A stretch of 64,000 nucleotides of DNA, from contig PYIU01000009.1 in assembly GCA_003415625.1 (NCBI GenBank), positions 1,984,001-2,048,000 on the forward strand. The letters are read 5' to 3'. Each line of letters opens with the position of its first letter. The first letter of the stretch is position 1. This document shows positions 47,563 to 58,202 of the stretch, in pieces. A program made the translations under genes and the position numbers. The stretch comes from Aquanectria penicillioides (lineage: Eukaryota > Ascomycota > Sordariomycetes > Hypocreales > Nectriaceae). The notes beneath the pieces were generated by a model, which saw nothing but the letters and a program-made list of their open reading frames with translations, searched no databases and was not told the origin of the DNA.

Positions 47563-47992
47563 GATGGCGCTATGATGCCCTAGGCATGGCCAGGAGAAAC
47601 GGCGCCAATAGTGAAGCGATAGGAGCGCTATCAGGTATCTGATTTGGTATCGATGGTGGGTTCGTCCAAGCCGAGGGTATGGCTATATATACCAGTTAGC
47701 GATACTGGTGATGCTGATGATGTCGCCTGTCGTGTGTCCAGACAGTTACTTGGAGGTAACGTGCTGGCGGGGCATTTGTCGGTGGATTTTTAGATTGCGG
47801 GGCTCATCAATTCGAGTTGTGCTGTGACACATTGCACTACGCCAGGGCCAGACGAGATTGGACACGAAAACACACGGCCCCACGATATTTTCTAGTTGAA
47901 GCTATGTACCAAATCTCAGCTCTTGAGTTCCCTGCTAATTTGCAAATGGTGTCGATTTTTATGCCCTTACGACTACGAGATGTAGAGGTCCG
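47563..47992. other. Intergenic, no gene seen
   Basis: Promoter of srp72 on one side and 3' flank of the next minus-strand gene on the other. Only an 83-codon ORF without a domain is present. Confidence 0.45.
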
Positions 47993-48919
47993 TCAGCTAT
48001 TTTTCGCTTTTGAAAAAACCCTCCACCATTTTTTCTGTCTCTGGTCCTCCTCGAGAGGGTATGAGTAGAGCGGATAGGTGACCATTGCCCCAGCGCGATC
48101 ATCGAAGCCTCGCCTTGACACCCGCCGTCTTATCTCACCAATTTTGGTACTGTCAGACGACATCGTGACTATGGAGATGCGACGGCTGTTTGTAACCACC
48201 TTTGTAACCTGGGGTTTCTTAGAGGATCGCCGACGACATTGATTTGACGATCGACCTGTGGAGTGTTTGCTCGCTGCTCTACCATGCCTGGACTTCGATT
48301 GGGACTTAGACTTGGACATGGCCTTGGACAAGTGTATTGGGCTTCTTTTGCTCTCAGACTTCCTGTCATCGGACTGCCGACGATGACGGCTAGGCCTCTG
48401 GCTATCCTTGCTTACTACGCTACGCCGTGAGCCGCTGGAATTTGCTCGTGTGCCAATCCGACCTGATAAATCCTTAATTGTCCGCACGGCTTCAAGGCTT
48501 GACGTGTGTGAGAGAGATATCAGTGAGCTGTAGTCAACCGCCGGGGGTTGACGACCTCCGTAGGTTCGGAGAACTTCGGCTAGGGCGGCCGTGAGCTTCT
48601 TGATGACCCGTTTCAATGACGATCGTGATGCAGCTGGGGAGGCATTTAGATCCACGAGCCATGTGGGCTAGCATACATGTGGACACGACTCACCATCGCC
48701 ATTGTCGAAGCGACCGCCATTCTGAGAGAGGAGGAAGGAGTAAGCCCGACGAACTCGGGCTCGATCAGAGCGCAGCGAGCTGCCAATGATGGATTGGGCG
48801 TCGCTGGGCAAGCTAGCACGATCACCGCCCCGGTCGGTGCTGCGCAAGCTTTTGAGTAATGATAAACATTTGGTATATGTATCCAGCAATGATGCAACTG
48901 CGGCCCCGAAGGTCCCCAT
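47993..48919 (-). CDS. Unknown fungal protein, basic and Ser-rich C-terminus (288 aa)
   Basis: I recognise no named family. Exons 48919-48694 and 48633-47993 flank a 60-nt intron (GTGAGT donor, CTAAAT then CCCCAG acceptor). The intron length is divisible by three but contains an in-frame TAG, so splicing is needed. The N-terminus MGTFGAAVASLLDTYTKCLSLLKSLR is helical, followed by RVRRAYSFLLSQNGGRFDNGD and, after the join, AASRSSLKRVIKKLTAALAEVLR. The second half is Arg/Ser/Lys-rich (KSKSQSKSRHGRAASKHS, RRRSSKKPQ) and ends near WWRVFSKAKNS. Similar proteins are known to me only as hypothetical in Sordariomycetes. The GTG-started reading of exon 2 alone is an artefact. Confidence 0.72.
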
Positions 48920-51367
48920 TGTGACTTGACCGGGTGGGTGTACCCCATCAGTGTTGCAACTGGGCGGCAGCTCAGTGATAGCAGGCGGTAGCTCCGCCAG
49001 ATTGCATGAGCATGAGAAATCGCGACACGACGCCGACTGGGTCCCGTTATCGGACGGATAGCACGTGGGCGCGAAAGCCCTGGTTGAGAGTTGGGGATTT
49101 GTGACCTGGGACCTGTTGGAGTCACAGCCTCTCCCGCCACCAGGCCACCGCCCACTGTCCGCCCACCTTGATGAATGCAAGGGTGTGACGGTGTGTTGTG
49201 CGCGTGTGGCCAGGGTAGTCAGGGTCCCACGCTCCCAGGTGTCCACCAGGACTCCACGCAAAAACAAAGTGCTCGCACGCATAGAGCCTTGCCGTCGCGC
49301 CCACATACCGCATACCGCTGCTGCTGCGAACAAAGACACAGGCAGACAGGCAAGTCGCTGGTGGCCAAGCCTTGGAGATAACAGGCAGCGCACGGTATGA
49401 TAAGTCATGCAGGGACAACACCCTTGTCCCGTGTCCGAAGCAAAGCAATGCACATTTACGTACCCAAGCCCGGGGTTACACAACTATCGTGATCTCGGGG
49501 TTGGATGAGCAATACCAGGCCTGGGCGAGGCTTGAAACACCAAAGATACGAAAAGGCAGCTTGGTCTTACACGGCTCATCGAAACGGTCTTTATCGTCAG
49601 GAGGTCGCCTGCCCCAATATTCCTCAACAGGGGCGGTGTTCCGGTGTCCGGAGCATCAGTGCACGCACAATGGCTACAATTTTTGGACCGACACCCTAGT
49701 TTTGGGGTTGATGGAGTTTCTCGGCATCCGATCACTGCAAACAGCTATTTACCTTACGTACCAAATGAAAAAAGAACAGAGAGCGTGTGGACCGAGGAAA
49801 CGCCGCCAACTCTCAGCAGCCAGATTCCAAACGGGACCAGCAGGGCCAAGACCAGGGCCACAGGGGGGTGACAGCGGGCGTGGGAGGAGACGAAGGAGGG
49901 TGTGATGCTGCTGTGTGGTGGGCGGTGGTGTATGCGAATCTCCAATCAATCAGCATTCGCAAAAGCGGAGGAGACAGGAGGCCGCAAGACCCGGATAGGG
50001 CGAAAAAGCAGATGCATGGCCGGACACGCACACACTTCTTCACTGGGAGAGAGAGACTGACAAAGAAATGAGAGCATTTGAGAGGGTTGGAGAGGGTGTG
50101 GGGGTACAACTGTGGACTGCGGAGGAGGACGGAGCATGATGGGCCAAGGCAATGATGGCTTCTGCTACCTAATCAAACAGCTGGCGGCCCGCAGATGTGC
50201 CCGCAGACGTCGTCTCTTGTCTCAAGCCTTGGGACGGCTCCGTCAATCACCGCCGCAGTCATGGCCACGATCAACAATCACAACCCCAGCATGGGCTTCC
50301 AACCCTGGTAGCCCGCTCCGGGACCACCCCTTGCGCCCGTTTGCGCCCGTGAGCCCGCCCCCAATGGCGCCCCCAAAGAGCCAAGGACCAGCGCCCTTTT
50401 TTTTTTTTTTTCTTTCTTTCTTTTATTGTTATGAGTGAGAAAAATTTGTCGGCCTCCTAGTCCACAAGACTGACTGGCTGCCCCCCCGAGGACCATAGCC
50501 TAGGATGAAGAGGAGGACAAGGACGTATCAAGGTACACACCACACACACCACACATACCCTCCATCGCCCGCAACAGTGCTACCCACCATGCGGATACAT
50601 ATGTACACAGATACGGAGAAGAACCAGCACAGCGCCTCTCTCACCAGACGGCCGACGCAAGCCAGGGTTTGCATCAGTGACCCTTCTCCCAGCAAATCAA
50701 CACCTAGGCGCTATCAGGGTCCTTCGGGTTCCTGGTCTCCTCTTGGCTTCCTCTAGGTCGGTTTGCTTGGTGCAGTCGCCGCCCCCCCCCCCCCCCCCCC
50801 CCCATCCCTACCATTCCCTCCCTCCCGCGCGTTACGGATTACCCGTGGGACTAATCGTGGGACTTCCCGTGGGCTTCCCGTGGGCCTTTGCTGCCCTCCC
50901 TCACGCGCCCCCCACCCTCCCGTCGCCTACCGTGCTTGTGGTGCCATGGCCCTGCGGGTCTCGACGTGGGAGCCGTGATGCCATCTGCTCGCCTGCGGGC
51001 GCAACTGGTCTGGGATTCGTGGGTTGCCCGTGGATGTCGATGGCGAGAGCGGATGATAACGTCGCAGCAGTGGATCCCTCCTTTCTTGTCCGCTAGCCCG
51101 TTACTTGCACTCTACTTCTCTCACTGCCTGTCTCTTCCTGCTTGTTGCCACATTCCCTGCGCTTCTTGCAGTTCCTGTGCCTTCTTTCAACCTGTGGACC
51201 CGCGTACCCTGTTAACACGGTTGGCCGGAATCGCTAAACCCCAGTATCCCTGGGCACGAATCTCGACATCGCCCTGCCTTATGATTAGAGCCGCCCGCCT
51301 GTCCCCAGTGCCTTCGGGATCCTCTTTGCTCCATCCATATCTCCCACCTGCTTCCGCCAACCCTTCC
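48920..51367. other. Intergenic with C22 and T-rich runs
   Basis: 2.4 kb without a convincing gene. ORFs of up to 270 codons exist on the minus strand (48668-49483) but overlap the exon above in another frame and have biased, non-conserved composition. A run of 22 C lies at 50782-50803 and a T-rich tract at 50398-50426. The last 400 bases are C/T-rich, like the leader of the gene at 51424. Confidence 0.5.
50782..50803. repeat. C22 homopolymer
   Basis: Twenty-two consecutive C in non-coding DNA, an unusually long G/C homopolymer. Its exact length is doubtful in view of the missing bases at other G/C runs of this window. Confidence 0.85.
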
Positions 51368-51520
51368 ATGGCCGACACATCTCGCTCCCGTCACCTATCG
51401 ACCTCTTGGTTCGAAGAACCCCAATGCCGCCATCACCCTCTCACTCCCCTCCTCCGGCTTCGACGCCGAATGCCACCGACGACTCTCATCTGCCGAAAGG
51501 ACAATGCCGCTACATCATGA
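51368..51520 (+). promoter_or_regulatory. Possible overlapping upstream ORF before the gene at 51424
   Basis: An ATG 56 bp upstream of the main start opens a 50-codon ORF (MADTSRSRHLSTSWFEEP...) in another frame, ending with TGA at 51518-51520, that is, 94 bases inside the main ORF. If it is in the mRNA, it should reduce initiation at 51424. A missed intron or another missing base could also explain it. Confidence 0.35.
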
Positions 51521-52857
51521 TGATACCTGAGCTCAAGGGCCAGCGCTGTGGCTGTATGGGCTTTGATCACAACAAGACGTTGCCTGGCGCGACGTGCCAT
51601 TGTGGGCATCTTTCATGCTTCCACATGGCTACCGCGGATGCCCCTTCCCCCGGACAGAACAAAACCGAGATCGAGACTGTCAAGCAACGGCTTCAAGTCC
51701 TGGAACAAAATACCATCCGAAACGACCACGATAGGTTATGCGACGTTGTGGCACGCATTAGCGAACTGGAAGAGACAGTCGAGAGGAGTAAAGAAGAAAC
51801 ACTCGCAGAATTGAAAGGATCATATCGAAATAGTTTTGCCGCCTGGCAGATGGTGGAGCAGCTACAGAAGCAGATGAAAGATTTGGAAGAACGCTGCCAT
51901 GCTCAAAGTATCCAAATTGCGAAAGCCGGTCAAGAGGTGGAGGACCTGCGTAACCGCCAACTGGAGCTGTTGGATAGCGACGAAATATTGGAGGAGAGGA
52001 TCGAAAAGCTTGAAAGTGCCGAGCCATTACTCTCGCCTCCTCAGGACCCAACCCCGACTGACTCTTCATTTGATGCCCTGCAGCTCTCCACAGGTGCGAC
52101 TCCTGAGCAACACCGACAATCCTGTCTCTCTCCCATTGCGATGACACGAACATCGTCCTCCACCTCGCTGAAGCCGTGGACTATTCACATATCTCTAATG
52201 CCTTCCAAGGAACAGCCATTCCCTTTTGAGAAGGATACTACCGCATATAAACGATGTCTCTCCCGCGGTCTCCACCGAATGGTGGCAGTAGAGGGCGATG
52301 ACGCACAATCGTTTTCTGCTGCCGTGTCGAGAGCATTTGGATCTCTCTTGAAAGGGAGACCCTGGATGCCACTTCAAGCGAAGCTTTGCGACGCTGCGCA
52401 ACTCAAGGGCCTTCCAATGTTGCGCCCTCTCGAGCCACTCCTCGCCCATGGCGAATACGACAGGGATTTCATTCGAAATCATTGCGCCGTGGTCGACGCT
52501 AATGGAAAATTGGACTCGCTCTACATAGCTATGCAACACGACACACTTTCATGGAAGTTTCTCAGACAATCGCCCGCATACCTGGAAGGCCTCGAGTCAA
52601 GCTGGGAACACGATGTTTACCTCGACTCAAAAGACGAGAAAGATCCCACAGTGCTCATGGACTACTTTGTGGGAAACGATGATGGCCAACTTCCCGCAGG
52701 GACCATCGTGGCCCCTTTTACATCCCTCAAACGCAGTGTCTCAGAGGTTTCCTGCTCATCAGGCCTTGATGAAGGTGAAGGAGCGAGAACAAAGATGCCT
52801 CGAACATGCAAGTCTGGACGAATAGAATTACGTCGTGGAGTCGAGACTGCGCGATGA
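51424..52857 (+). CDS. Unknown fungal protein with N-terminal Cys/His cluster and coiled coil (477 aa)
   Basis: I recognise no named family; similar sequences are known to me only as hypothetical proteins of filamentous fungi. It is a single exon. After a Ser/Pro leader comes a compact Cys/His module: GQCRYIMM, then RCGCMGFDHN (Cys42, Cys44), then TCHCGHLSCFHM (Cys58, Cys60, His62, Cys65, His67). The last part, C-x-C-x4-C-x-H, resembles a short SWIM-type zinc site. Residues 75-205 form coiled coil (VKQRLQVLEQN, ISELEETVERSKEETLAEL, LQKQMKDLEERCHAQ, EILEERIEKLES). The C-terminal domain (about 255-400) is conserved-looking: WTIHISLMPSKEQPFPFEKDTTAYKRCLSRGLHRMVAVEG, AFGSLLKGRPWMPLQAKLCDA, HCAVVDANGKLDSLYIAM. 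The end is basic. The first ATG was chosen; the frame extends upstream only through a TTG. Confidence 0.82.
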   Translation: MPPSPSHSPPPASTPNATDDSHLPKGQCRYIMMIPELKGQRCGCMGFDHNKTLPGATCHCGHLSCFHMATADAPSPGQNKTEIETVKQRLQVLEQNTIRNDHDRLCDVVARISELEETVERSKEETLAELKGSYRNSFAAWQMVEQLQKQMKDLEERCHAQSIQIAKAGQEVEDLRNRQLELLDSDEILEERIEKLESAEPLLSPPQDPTPTDSSFDALQLSTGATPEQHRQSCLSPIAMTRTSSSTSLKPWTIHISLMPSKEQPFPFEKDTTAYKRCLSRGLHRMVAVEGDDAQSFSAAVSRAFGSLLKGRPWMPLQAKLCDAAQLKGLPMLRPLEPLLAHGEYDRDFIRNHCAVVDANGKLDSLYIAMQHDTLSWKFLRQSPAYLEGLESSWEHDVYLDSKDEKDPTVLMDYFVGNDDGQLPAGTIVAPFTSLKRSVSEVSCSSGLDEGEGARTKMPRTCKSGRIELRRGVETAR

Positions 52858-53954
52858 GCAAGGGATAACAAGAAGGGAACGACTTTGACATGGGAAGCTG
52901 CTTTTTTTTTATATACCGGGATAGAAAGGTTTTGGAACAATGGGAGCGATTGGCTTGTGCTCAATTTTATCAGGGAGCATAATGAGGCGTTCAAACAATC
53001 TTGGAGTTGATACATTGGGGGACCGATTTTGGCATGCCCCGGGATTCGCTCATTTCAGCAACCACGACATTTAAGATTTAGATATGCATAGAAGAAAGGG
53101 CTGGTTGATATACCCCGAGATGCTGTATGTATTTTTTTTTTATACATCAAGTAGAAAAGCTATGTAGTCGGTTTTTGTTGGTATCATGTCTAGCAGTTAA
53201 TCCGATTGAGTCACCTTGGGCGTACATCCATCAAGAACAAGGTTTAAATTAAATAGTCAAGGTCCATTTCAAAACCTGCTGCCATCATCTGAGAGTTTTT
53301 AGTGTACCCACGAGCGTAGCTTTCGAGTTCTGGACCCGCCGCTTTTGTCGTGCTTGGCCCAAAGTCGTCGTTGATAATCAGGTCCTGGACCCATCATGTT
53401 TGTACTACTCTGTCGCCTTCGACCAATATCGCTGGAGAACTGGAGGCCCAACGACATCTCGTTCCACTTGTCCGTGGCATGTTGAGAACAACTCCTGTGC
53501 AGTAGAAACGTGCCAAATTTATGAAGAATCAAGTATCCGAGTGGCACCATGATTGCTTAGCCATGTTTTAAAAGGGTCCCTCTGCCACCCTCAGGCCACC
53601 CTGCACTGTATTGTGTATCATTCCCGTGTTAATAGAACATTTGGAATCCAAAGAAAACCGAAAGCCGTATTCCTAAAGATACATCCCTGCAAGAGCCGGT
53701 AACTACTCGTCCCGAAGGATGGGTCGACCCTAGCGACCTACCATCTGAAAATGGTGTGGTGAGCATGTTTTCTCAACCGAAAATCAATTTCATTGCCAAG
53801 TATTGAACTGACGCGTCGACGTATTACAGCCTCGACACGAACTTCTGGTGGTACCGCGGCCGTGGTTGGCCATGATTTCCACCGATACCTCGGAGCGACT
53901 TCCTAATCGGCTTTAATAAATGAAGAAATAAACTCTCTTTGTGTTACACTTCCT
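52858..53954. other. Intergenic, possible 5' remnant of the transcription-factor pseudogene
   Basis: No intact gene. From about 53680 to 53760 a plus-strand frame reads SLQEPVTTRPEGWVDPSDLPSENG, which looks like the linker of a fungal transcription factor, but I could not connect it to a Zn2Cys6 cluster. An 83-codon minus-strand ORF at 53299-53550 has no domain. Confidence 0.4.
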
Positions 53955-55756
53955 ATGTCACAAGCTGCGGCTGAAATAAAAGCCTGCGTCTCTGATGATC
54001 AAATTACTTTTGGATGTCACACATTGTCCTTCCTGGAAGACCGGACTATTATTGATCAACTCATAGAGAGGTGGTACAGGCAAAGCGAAGGCTCCTGTAT
54101 ACGCCCTGAATTCATTATGAAGGAATGTTTGCAACAACTGTGGAAGCACCACGAACCTTCATTGAAACCCGGTGACTCAGAGCCCAGCGCAATTTTTGTG
54201 AAAAGGTTATGGCAGGCTACAAACCTTCCCCTAGTTGCGGATAAGAACACATCACCTCTAAAGTGGATAAATCAAGCGACTGGCGACTATCCTAGATGGC
54301 ACACTCTTGGTCTTATTGCCGTGGTTGGTGGGTCATACGCAGCCGCCATCCGATCATCCGATACTCTGCTCACCAAGAAAAGCCTTGGCGGACTGGAACT
54401 CTCAAAAAAAAAAAAAAAAAAAAAAGCTCGAGGCGTCTCAGGATTGCATAGAGTTTTGCCGTTCTTGCAATGCAGTAGATGGCATCTATGTGTGGTTGTT
54501 GTACGAGTATGCCAGACTCGTTCGAGCAGTCAAAGGTGGAGGATCTCACGATACATATCGTGCGTGCGGAGAAGTTAATGACGCTGTCCTCACTTTGGGA
54601 CTACATAAGAAGTGTTCCATGGATGAAGGATTTCCGTTCTTTCTAGCTGAGCTGGGGAAAAGACTCGTTGCCGAGGTCTGTAGCATGGAAACGCATTCGG
54701 CCATGTTGCTTGGCCGCCCCAAACGACTATTGTATCTATACTGCGATATTGATCCTCCACTGGACTTGCGAGACAAACAACTAACGCTGAAAGATCCTCA
54801 GCTCACAGCTGTCCTAGATCGCTTAGATCCAAGCGGTTTCAACCCCGATGAGAAGATCTACCGTTCAACATGGCTTAGAGCTTGGCAACCCTTCGACCAT
54901 GTGGGGGAGCAGATCCTCGACTTACCTCTGGGAAGGCGAGAGCTAAATGATATTTTGTGCCTCGCGAACATTATCTAACGGAAGAGCGAGGAACAATGGC
55001 TGAAGCTTCAGCCATTCATGCAGACAGCAGTTAGTGACTCAATCCGGCTTCATACGCTTTCGCCGTTGGAGCTTGTATACAGGACTGTGTTCCACCAGGA
55101 CTACCTCACTAACGAGCTCCTGCTTCAACGCGTATTGATCCGTAGGACGGGTGCGAGCTCTGGAAAGTTGATTAACACAGCACAAGCTATTTTAAGGGAC
55201 ATTTTTCTTGTGACACAGCGTTTGGATATGGCTGTCATGCTAGAAGTAGACTTTACATTTTTACTTCTCGTCTATGGCCTGCATAGCGCTTCTATTATAG
55301 CCGTAGAACTTCTGAAGCAGGAGTTCATCCAGTGATGTCCGTCCACCGAGGAATTGTTACCCCGAAGCCAAACAATTCAAGACCTATCTGTATTCGCTGC
55401 CAGACCAGGTGCCGTCGATTCGGCCAGCGGAGCATCCAAGATGTGCGAACAGGGACGAAAGATGATCGCATTCATCTTAGATCGAATTTTAAGCTCAGAG
55501 ACTGGTCCTGCGCACCAGCGCCAACTGGAACGGCGCGATTTGCAATCACAACACGAAGATGATGGCCATGCGATGGTAAGCCAGCCATCGCTAGACATAA
55601 GATTGTCTGGTATGGCAGGAACGGATGCCGAAGAGTTACAGCTGGGGCCAGGCATAGAAGAACACTCGATTACACTAGGAAAATGGCGGTGATTTTATGC
55701 AATGGATTGGAAACGTGGATTGGAATGATTCAGAGTCACGGAACGCAGCTGATTAA
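53955..55756 (+). pseudogene. Fungal-type transcription factor (middle homology region), broken
   Basis: Remnant of a Zn2Cys6-class transcription factor without a visible zinc cluster. Recognisable parts in order: SFLEDRTIIDQLIERWYR; HTLGLIAVVGGSYAAAIRSSDTLLT; LEASQDCIEFCRSCNAVDGIYVWLLYEYARLV; FFLAELGKRLVAEVCSMETHSAMLLGRPKRLLYLYCDIDPPLDL; the C-terminal GDFMQWIGNVDWNDSES, ending at 55754-55756. Lesions: an A22 run at 54404-54425 where the frame changes; an in-frame TAA at 54976-54978; an in-frame TGA at 55333-55335; and a frameshift near 55685-55692. Both stops could be C to T changes (CAA to TAA, CGA to TGA). The spacing of blocks is that of secondary-metabolism cluster regulators. Its broken neighbour, the serine hydrolase, suggests a decayed cluster edge. 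Confidence 0.8.
54404..54425 (+). repeat. A22 homopolymer inside the transcription-factor pseudogene
   Basis: Twenty-two A lie between the ATTLLT-like helix segment and LEASQDC. The reading frame differs on the two sides, so either the tract expanded or its length is miscounted. Confidence 0.85.
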
Positions 55757-56071
55757 GTCCGGTCGAGGCGATATCTGTCGTAATCGGCGTGAGCTCGATT
55801 TATTACGCAACACGATGCAGGTTCTCTCATATGTGTATACCTTGGGTGCGGATCGGATACCTACTGTTCTCGTCTTTTGGGCCAATAAAGAAAAAAAAAA
55901 GAGGTTGCTTGGTGGTGGTGGGTGATTGGAATTTCGGAGTTCGGACCAAAAAGTAGGTGTTATCGGAATAGAATCTATTCCGAACCTAGGATTTATAAGA
56001 ACTATACGAGCAGGCTCGGCAAAGGCCCATTATCCACGACGCGAATATTGACGAATTCTAAAATACTCAGC

Positions 56072-57422
56072 ATGGCGTTTACCCCAACATCCGAACAGCT
56101 GATTCGATGGCTGGCAGAGCACCAAGAGAGGCTCGCAGGAGCCGCTATTGCTGTCATCTCGGAAGACGGGCTCATGGGATGTGCTACTATTGGCCGTCCT
56201 GATATTGAAGGAGAGAGCGAAGTGAGTTTATCGACACCATTCATGCTTGGGTCGATTTGCAATGTGTTTATAGCAACACTTCATCAACAAGTTGCTGAAC
56301 AGGGAGATATTTCCTTGAATGACTCGATCACCAAATGGTTGCCAGAGGCCAAGGACCTGTACCCGGATCCCGGCCCTGAAGCAACGATTCGCCAGATTCT
56401 TGGTCATGCCGGGGGTCTGGTCGACATTCTTGAGCCAGTAGGAGATTTGGATGATGCCATCGACAAGCTGGTTGCCAGGGTACTTCTCGCGAACCTGGGA
56501 GAAATAGTGTCTTATAGCAACGCCGGGTACATGCTTCTCGGAGCCCTTCTACAACGAGTTACTGGGTTAAGTTGGACGGCGTTGTTTCTATCGCGCATCG
56601 TGGGTGCAATTAATCCACAACCCCAAAACGTCGTTATAGATACCGGCGAGTATCACCTCTCGAAAAACAGGATCTTTGGGATTCCACGTGTAGCAGAAGA
56701 TCACGCCCTAGGCCCGGATGGCACGTTTACACGGCAGTTGATGTGACCTCGTTTCCCGGGCCTCTTCAGCGCAGCCGGGACTGTTACTGCAGCATCAATT
56801 ACGGGCTCCACCGCTCTTCTTCGAGCAGTGCTATGGGGTGGGATTCTCGAGCCAGCTAGTCGCCAAGAGATGCCGACGTTGCAGCATCGCCTTCCTGGTC
56901 CCAGTCTATGGTGCGAAGGCTGGGGGCTGGGATGGAGCATCGTCGACTCGGGCCGAGGGTTGGTTGGCCACTTGGGCGGATCATCTACCTTTATGTTAGG
57001 GAGCGTGGAGATGGGTAGAGCAGCCATCTTCCTCCCCAACACGGCCAACGGCGCGCTCATCGGGCGAAGACTTGGGCTCCGGGCCCCTGGGGCTAGGGCT
57101 AGGAGATGGTTTGATTCCGCCCTCCATTCCTGATCCGCATACAGTGGCTATTCCCCTGGACACGTTCGCAGGCAGATACGGAACTCCAATGTTCTTTTGC
57201 GACATCTGGGTGTCAACCGAAGATCCAAGCCAGTTGCTGGTCAGCACCAGTCTTGATCAAAGAAAACCAGAAGTTCTGAAGCCGTGGTCAGGGTCAACGT
57301 TCACGGGCAAGATGATATCGGTCCCGACGGAGTTTACGTTTGTGCTTGGGCCCGCCGGGATTGGCGTTAGGTATTTGCATGCTGGCTTCCGAGCGCTTAG
57401 CAGGATTGGCATCCCAAGATGA
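56072..57422 (+). pseudogene. Beta-lactamase-like serine hydrolase, broken
   Basis: Class C beta-lactamase/esterase fold as found in many fungal biosynthetic clusters. It reads MAFTPTSEQLIRWLAEHQ, then LGSICNVFIATLHQQVAEQGDISLNDSITKWLPE, ATIRQILGHAGGL, YSNAGYMLLGALLQRVTG, and later GWGLGWSIVDSGRGLVGHLGGSSTFMLG and IPLDTFAGRYGTPMFF. The catalytic S-x-x-K is S-I-C-N, so the general-base Lys is lost; the Y-x-N (YSN) motif is kept. An in-frame TGA at 56744-56746 interrupts RQLM*PRFPG (CGA to TGA would explain it). A frameshift between about 57060 and 57100 moves the C-terminal third (LGLGLGDGLIPPSIPDPHT...IGIPR) to another frame. Two breaks plus the lost Lys argue for a real pseudogene. Confidence 0.82.
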
Positions 57423-58202
57423 TAATTGGAGAGAAAAGGTGGAAGCTACAGCTAAGGCAGGCCCCGGTAGCAAGCGATTGAAATTTGACTTCGAACTGAT
57501 ATGCGGGTTGTCGTGGCTTATTGTGGTGGTGATGTGAAATCATGAGAGGAGGCTAGGAAGGGGATGCAACCTTGATGAATTTGTCAACGGAGTAATTACA
57601 GTTGAAGGAAATCACGGCGCATCAATTAGCAGTTGGCTACCTACCTAGGTACTACCTATCTTGGAGGCTGCTCGCTTGTATTACAGGTACCGGTACGCGC
57701 TAGAATGAATTGGCAATTGGCACCGTGATGGATCACCCAGAGTGCATACTCCGTAGTTACTCCGTACCGTTTCCCCCACGTTACGGAGACCCTAGCACCG
57801 CTTTGAAGCACAACTCTTGCACAAATACCTGGTCACTGGTACCTCCCCTGTGGGCTCGAGAGTGGAGTGCTGCCGCATCCAATCGATCCACCATGGCACT
57901 GGTCAACTAACTAATTGCCCATTCTCCAGAGCCAGTCTCAGCCTCACACTCATCCACTGCCTTCTCTCTCCTCTTCCGGCCTTCATACTGCAACTGCTCT
58001 CCGCTTTACGCGATCGCCCTATCTCAGGAGTCGTCGCTCTACCCCCAATCGAGCGGTTCTTTGCTTGTGGACATCCTACCCCTCTCTCATGTTCTTCTAC
58101 CTTATGCCTTAAACCTCTTCACTTCTCCTCGCCACTCTTGTCCTCCTTGCAACAGTGGAACCTCTCCTCCCAAGCAACCTAGCTCCCCTTCCACGTGATA
58201 AG
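57423..58202. other. Intergenic with TACCTAGGTA palindrome
   Basis: No gene seen. A perfect TACCTAGGTA lies at 57642-57651 and GGTACCGGTAC at about 57688. The last 300 bases are pyrimidine-rich leader for the NCBP3-like gene. Confidence 0.5.

Noticed and set aside
48668..49483. 271-codon minus-strand ORF
   Set aside because: Its C-terminal third is the first exon of the 48919 gene, but the upstream part has random-looking, Cys/Arg/Pro-rich sequence. The ATG at 48919 is the better start.
53299..53550. 83-codon minus-strand ORF
   Set aside because: No recognisable domain, no splice partner, and it lies beside a decayed locus.
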